Source: Candidatus Coatesiibacteriota bacterium (GTDB lineage Bacteria > B130-G9). Taken from it: DNA of 16,291 nucleotides. The position numbers were made by a program, and so were the translations under genes. Below, one piece after another: positions 15,001 through 16,291 of the stretch. The stretch lies in assembly GCA_016929465.1 (NCBI GenBank), contig JAFGIT010000168.1, positions 1-16,291 of the forward strand, read 5' to 3'. The notes below the pieces were generated by a model. That model saw only the letters and a program-made list of their open reading frames with translations. It was not told the origin of the DNA and ran no database searches. The stretch's first letter is position 1; every line of letters starts with the position of its first letter.

Positions 15001-16182
15001 CATGTATGCGGAATTACCAGTGATGGAATTGCTTTCGATCGTCGGCGAGCTATCACTATCGCACCTGATCCCACCCCCAGAACTGCGTGCAGCGTTACCC
15101 GTGATCGTGTTATTGATGATGGTTGGAGAACTATTCTCTGTGCAGTATATCCCTCCTCCGTCATTGTCCTCAGGTCCGTTATCCGTTGATTTGTTGTCCC
15201 TTATATCATTATCGCCGATGATCGGAGAGCTGTATATACAGCATATCCCGCCACCGGACCCTGCAGAGTTATCGCTTATTGTGTTGCTCTCCATTATACA
15301 AGAAGCCGTTCCTCCGTAGGAGTATATGCCTCCTCCCCAGTAGTAGGCCTCCGGTGTAGAGTTGCGTCTGATTGTGTTGCTCCTAATAATGGCCGAGGCA
15401 TGAAAAACGTACAACCCCCCCCCGCAGTATTCTGTCGAATTGTCGCTTATGTCATTCCCCTCGAGCATCGGGGAACCGTAGTAGAACGACACCCCACCGC
15501 CGTAGTTGCCTACGGAATTCTCGCTAATGCTGTTATCGGTGATATTAGGAGAGCTGTATCGGCATGATATGCCACCACCCTCGCCATCCGCTGCATTACC
15601 TGAGATGTCGTTGTCTTCGACGACGGGCGAGCCGTAGTAGCAATATATCCCGCCGCCCTCCGAATCATCGCCGTCCGTCACGTTACCCGTGACCCTGTCT
15701 CCCATGATTATCGGAGAGCTGTGCCAGCAGTGTATTCCGGCGCCCTTTCTGTCATTTTCATCAGGGCCGTCGGCATATCCACCCGTTATCGATAGTTTCG
15801 CGATCGTCAGGTTATCCGCCTCATAGCAATAGATAACGTGATACGCTCCTTCCTCGGCATCGAGAATGGTGGCCTCAGCGCTATCTCCCTCCAATGACAC
15901 CCAGCTTTGCATGTTGAGCGGATATGTCTCGCCATTGGTCGAAGCGGCGTAGGTGCCGGCGGCCACATGGATAGTGTGGGCGTTTCCTTCACTGCCTGGG
16001 TCATTCGAGGCTATCCAATCGAGAGCATAGGTGATGGTTAGCCAGGGACTGCCCTCACTCCCGTCATTGCCATCATCACCTGCATCCGCATCGACATAGT
16101 AATCTGCTCCGAGCGCTAAGCCCGACGCCCCGATGGTAAGAAGCAAAGAGAAAATAATCGCGAATTGTGACCTATACCTCAT
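6037..16182 (-). CDS. Giant secreted beta-helix and Ig-repeat protein (3381 residues)
   Basis: The start ATG (complement of 16180-16182) has GGAGGG 8 bases upstream and begins a Sec signal peptide with cleavage near residue 25-26. Domains in order: beta-helix module 1 (27-613), Ig-like linker (614-720), beta-helix module 2 (721-1386), second linker (1387-1493), 15 Ig-like repeats (1494-3015), an ASH-type domain (about 3016-3126, with SIDFGEVNTGERG and VTFAPVAEG) and two related C-terminal domains (3127-3381). Each helix module starts with a DUF1565-like cap (DYYVD, GDD.NDG, PWLTIT.ALE) and ends with SPC(I/V)DAG and DSG.VDMGYHY, as in choice-of-anchor Q proteins. The protein is probably an extracellular adhesin or surface filament. 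No LPXTG, SLH, autotransporter barrel, transmembrane tail or PEP-CTERM signal is visible, so how it is retained is unclear. Some beta-helix proteins bind or cut polysaccharides, but no catalytic residues are evident. The open frame of over 10 kb is uninterrupted. Confidence 0.92.
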   Translation of the reverse strand: MRYRSQFAIIFSLLLTIGASGLALGADYYVDADAGDDGNDGSEGSPWLTITYALDWIASNDPGSEGNAHTIHVAAGTYAASTNGETYPLNMQSWVSLEGDSAEATILDAEEGAYHVIYCYEADNLTIAKLSITGGYADGPDENDRKGAGIHCWHSSPIIMGDRVTGNVTDGDDSEGGGIYCYYGSPVVEDNDISGNAADGEGGGISCRYSSPNITDNSISENSVGNYGGGVSFYYGSPMLEGNDISDNSTEYCGGGLYVFHASAIIRSNTIRRNSTPEAYYWGGGIYSYGGTASCIMESNTISDNSAGSGGGICCIYSSPIIGDNDIRDNKSTDNGPEDNDGGGIYCTENSSPTIINNTITGNAARSSGGGIRCDSDSSPTIESNSITGNSAYMAGGISCVGGSPTIQRNDISENAGRWGAGISCSKNSSPTIYDNSVAENSGGSGLWLHECSSLVSHNIISANTGGAGVYYTRGSSTIADNVITGNAPSGGIYCIGGSASIANNTISNNAAGVYNYAGDAPKVIDCIIWENGDDLYGCSATYCCIQDEDEGEGNIHDDPDFVTGPHGDYYLDTNSPCIDAGSQSAADAGLDDRTTQVNGTYDSGTVDMGYHYPTEGGNYSPQLSDGDVDPDSGTTETTFVYSVHYYDQDGDEPTVKDVYIDDEAHEMDGSGADGTYTYSTKLSAGDHEFYFYFEDGNGGSDRDPSSGTYEGPTVTGNESDYYVDPVNGDDDNDGTEDHPWLTITHALETVEGSEANPVTVHALAGTFAASTNGETFPLNMESWVSLTGEDAQSSILDAEDDAYHVIYCGGVNHLKIEGLTITGGNAEGGVYPHFHGGGVACENSSPTIQHNNITCNEARVSGGGIGCLDYSSPTIQSNTITDNSGNYGGGIYCNDSSPAILQNLIVGNEAGTCGGGVRCWKSSSPLIEDNTIETNSAPFGGGISCENGASPSIHNNTIADNQATGEDGTGGAIYCYESSSAISNNTISYNSADDNGGGIACLVSSPAIESNVINGNTAAEKGGGIYCNESSPTITDNTISNNSVEGASWSDGGGGIFCDSCSPIIQNNSITGNEVTGTNSHGGGIYCGEDSCPAINDNAITANSVAVGWGGGLYCVKSSPIVENNAISNNSVILGPGGGVACYFDSSPTLVHNTISGNTASSSGGGIDCWDRYCSPTIHANTIVENSARSGGGICFTLGIDSNPVVKNNTIAGNVAEDNGGGIFCFQFSSPTISNNEIVNNTAGASGGGIHCNDDSSPMIMDNTVSGNLAGSVGGGVYCYNRCSPTILNSVLWKDSPEEVYVGYSSSITITYSDIEGGWEGEGNIDEDPLFVDGYYLSQTAAGQNEQSPCVDAGDDDASEYGLDTYTTRTDQVPDSGIVDMGYHYEREFSGPQLSNQSYSPNYGRTDTDFTFTVDYYSEDGFAPDTIEVTINGTAHDMTLDSGDADDGTYSWTGTIPEEGTAQYHFECDDGHDGEDRMPDSGELDGPEITNDYDPPASSCTAPERTQSGSISVDYTSSDTDSGVAEVALWMQFNGGGYNEIDSSDSAEGAFNVSLNSGNGTYDFYTIATDNVGNEEEAPGTPDATTLFDDTPPISSASAEQYSNSTPFCVDFTASDALSGVKTTALWFSFEGAAWTDSGLMSGGETGTFSFNPSSGEGSYALYTISTDNNDNVESPPASADCTVVYDLTKPQSSCTCEDMTNQTTISVDYSASDDNAIAEVSLWFSFNDGTWTFSGKTKTSASGTFSFTFPSGEGEYRFYTLSRDVAGNVEGAPSTADDSIFADFTMPQSQCYAEDYAKSVPFDVQFESSDGASGVASTRLYFRYAGDTNWGDSYCIETGKEGTFHLDPSMGEGEIELMTIATDNVGNKESPPGAPDDTITLDMTAPVSSCETDLDCTSAATVRVDYSASDGLAGIALVRLFVSRDASEWEYSGYESDQVAGYFDYDFAGLDGTFRFVTVASDNADNVEDISDSKASTVNRDTGLPTSTLTSPEFTNDASFEVEYQITDAVSGGYGVKLYMHFSTSGTTALDAEGTAWKGRPTPTPLATDWEYTGLYERGEMGSIKYEPPYGPGVYELFTIARDKAGNFEEMKDAAETITEYNPEYALSTCWSPSDTSAATIDVEFEIDIGDEGYDHVELWYMFSSDGEDWPETYTNTTLTSDAESGTFDFEPTEGDGIYRFCTIALNQNMLAEPFPRANDCETKVDCSPPSSELSGPSLSGSIPVTISYDASDLIEEGTYCSRLASLELWYSMDESTVPYDCIPLSSATVATGSIEFSPVQEGAYGMWSVAIDEFGNREEFPSEPDFILTVDLAAPTSSASCDGYGKGFPVSVAFVADDTMTEVETVELWARYESGNWEDTDLSSSGDSGTFYYTPETVLEGTYYFYTIATDEAGHTEAAPGTPDAQIVIDWTAPETTCTSPEYSSDATVELTYTASDGLSGMNSVSAWVKVGSGAWQDTGLTGPGDGGVINVNLFAWGEGIFGLCTLGRDNSGNVENLPEIVPTTIIYDATAPDSAAELPPDGIYANYTPIDVPYAATDALSGVDEVELWFSHDGSDWEDSGLLITASSISFMGQGSFQFVPPHGDGTYHFDALATDNAGNRESLSGQPDGGALVFDQTEPYSSVTYGNTYASEFPFELPFKANDALSGVQEVSLFASINGSTFADTGLRETDNEGSFEYMPDVVADGIYSFYSIVTDNAGNVEETPSKADATVIFDLDAPVSSAQVDDDYSISFPVYVSYSASDTASGIKSVALWVRVNGGQFIDSGLSSAIASGAFSYTPSTPADGLYEFYTIATDKAGGTESAPSGPDDSIIVDSTKPTSSCSIEPALTNSFPIQIHYTSSDALSGVDQVRMYYRIDYGPWLLADELSDPEGDYGFTIDTMRDGYYEFYTKAYDKATNAEKAAGADDAVTVDRTPPISATTSPSRVQEVPFYVLFTAHDSSTEVANTKLWYEYEDGPWIDTGLNETGTVGQFEFNCPDGEGTYGFYTVCTDIAGNIEKSPNFADSTTEYHVPRPEISANKSSIDFGEVNTGERGTQMVTVKNVGDADLTVESITSDNSVFEPSFDGDLPIALEPNERLEIDVTFAPVAEGIFDGALEVISDDPDTPSLMVTLSGEGVEVSHDLTVEVWPSSNEVSFGDELAVNIAVQNTGETVNVDAYVILSFDLGGPAERNWSASLLTADAWTDGLAPLVTDYEIPAGLDLELEWWSSTLPCELPMIDKSGAYTLRMAAVEPGTLNLVSNLATSEFIVFGELSIRPSTDKATYAPTGDTIVMYLDIDVPHDLTVDAYLVLLAPNGQFWSPAGFGYATWTSGMGPMLSGISLPGGYTFSGPVLMVTLPPTAPFDTAGQFTVCTALSEPGTMSLITDIEMSGFSLD
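6040..6804 (-). repeat. Duplicated C-terminal domain of the giant protein (residues 3127-3381)
   Basis: Two copies of about 125 residues lie in tandem. Shared marks are VDAY(V/L)(I/V)L early in each, a W-rich or aromatic centre, a LP-containing segment, and EPGT(L/M)(N/S)L(V/I) near each end followed by S.F. HDLTV occurs in both (residue 3127 and again in the second copy). The last residues are GFSLD. Position and duplication make it a candidate surface-association or sorting module, but it matches no sorting signal I know. Confidence 0.7.
7138..11703 (-). repeat. Fifteen tandem Ig-like repeats (residues 1494-3015)
   Basis: Each repeat is about 100 residues. It opens with D.T.P.SS (variants DDTPPISS, DLTKPQSS, DRTPPISA), continues with ASD..SGV..V.LW, an aromatic turn and G.F.F.P..G.G.Y, and closes with FYTIATD.AGN.E..P. 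This resembles OmpL47-type and other bacterial Ig-like repeats. The copies are well diverged, so the array is old rather than freshly amplified. Repeat 6 carries about 20 extra residues, and repeat 7 lacks the AGN motif. Confidence 0.85.
12025..14022 (-). repeat. Second right-handed beta-helix module (residues 721-1386)
   Basis: After the N-terminal cap there are 17 coils of 26-31 residues from residue 837 to about 1290. The coil pattern is GGGI.C, SSPTI, N.I and N.A. Sixteen of the 17 coils have Cys at the same place after GGG, and the other has it one residue earlier. Stacked Asn and Ser positions fit a parallel right-handed helix. The module closes with SPCVDAG and DSGIVDMGYHY. Confidence 0.88.
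14344..16104 (-). repeat. First right-handed beta-helix module (residues 27-613)
   Basis: The cap (DYYVDADAGDDGNDG) is followed by about 15 coils from residue 147 to about 535 with the same GGGI.C, SSPTI, N.I and N.A pattern as the second module. Nine of the 15 coils carry Cys at the same position. The caps of the two modules start 694 residues apart and are clearly homologous at protein and DNA level, so the module with its Ig-like linker was duplicated as a unit. The C-terminal coils are shorter and less regular than those of module 2. Confidence 0.88.
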
Positions 16183-16190
16183 AGGAATCG

Positions 16191-16196
16191 CCCTCC
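16191..16196 (-). promoter_or_regulatory. Ribosome binding site for the giant gene
   Basis: Read on the minus strand this is GGAGGG, with 8 bases between it and the ATG. It supports the start that gives a proper signal peptide. No convincing -10 and -35 pair is seen in the 109 bases up to the window edge. Confidence 0.8.
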
Positions 16197-16222
16197 GAAA
16201 TGGACTGAAGATAATCGTCTGA

Positions 16223-16243
16223 GCTCAGAAACATCCGGCGCCT
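16223..16243 (+). repeat. Direct repeat, right copy
   Basis: This matches 5889-5909 at 19 of 21 bases in the same orientation and ends with GGCGCCT. It lies 41-61 bases upstream of the start codon of the giant gene, where a promoter or operator would be expected. It may be a regulatory site, a dispersed repeat, or one end of a past insertion. Confidence 0.6.
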
Positions 16244-16248
16244 GAAGT

Positions 16249-16271
16249 CGCATCCTCTCGTCAGGGATGCG
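16249..16271. repeat. Inverted repeat upstream of the giant gene
   Basis: CGCATCC (16249-16255) pairs with GGATGCG (16265-16271) across a 9-base loop. It could be an operator, a leader hairpin, or the terminator of a gene beyond the window edge. No T-run follows on either strand. Confidence 0.4.
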
Positions 16272-16291
16272 CACGATTCAGCGTGATAATG

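Noticed and set aside
12312-15820. CRISPR-like or DNA tandem repeats in the beta-helix coding region
   Set aside because: The regularity is at protein level: coils of 26-31 codons with diverged DNA. There are no identical repeats separated by unique spacers.

Overview
The window looks like chromosomal DNA from an uncultured bacterium of moderate to high GC. It encodes very long, multi-domain secreted proteins built from tandem repeats, a style common in environmental candidate phyla and in the Planctomycetes and relatives. Nothing here fixes the lineage. There are no rRNA or tRNA genes, transposases, CRISPR arrays or phage genes. Almost all of the DNA is coding, in four genes.

Layout: (1) Positions 1-1112, plus strand, hold the 3' part of a gene for a PQQ-type beta-propeller protein with two C-terminal Ig-like domains; its start lies outside the window. 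A strong stem-loop terminator follows. (2) Positions 1272-4538, plus strand, encode a 1088-residue secreted protein: signal peptide, an eight-repeat PQQ-like propeller, a helical middle part I do not recognise, and 13 units of a 26-27 residue G-[ND]-D-x-Y repeat. (3) Positions 4673-5887, plus strand, encode a Memo-family protein (AmmeMemoRadiSam system protein B) with all the usual metal-site and conserved residues and an extra N-terminal PqqD-like domain. (4) Positions 6037-16182, minus strand, are one open reading frame of 3381 codons. It encodes a giant secreted adhesin-like protein: two tandem right-handed beta-helix modules, each followed by an Ig-like domain, then 15 Ig-like repeats of about 100 residues, one ASH-type domain and a duplicated C-terminal domain.

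How they fit together: genes 1 and 2 are adjacent relatives sharing the propeller domain, probably envelope or extracellular proteins. The giant gene is convergent to the other three, with a hairpin between it and the Memo gene. A 21-base sequence (19 of 21 identical) occurs just after the Memo stop codon and again just upstream of the giant gene, so the two copies flank that gene as direct repeats. I see no direct functional link between the Memo protein and the secreted proteins.

I cannot demonstrate a complete new system. The leads most worth following are the G-[ND]-D-x-Y repeat array with its unrecognised helical neighbour, the PqqD-Memo fusion lacking its usual partners, the cysteine ladder in the beta-helices and the flanking direct repeat.
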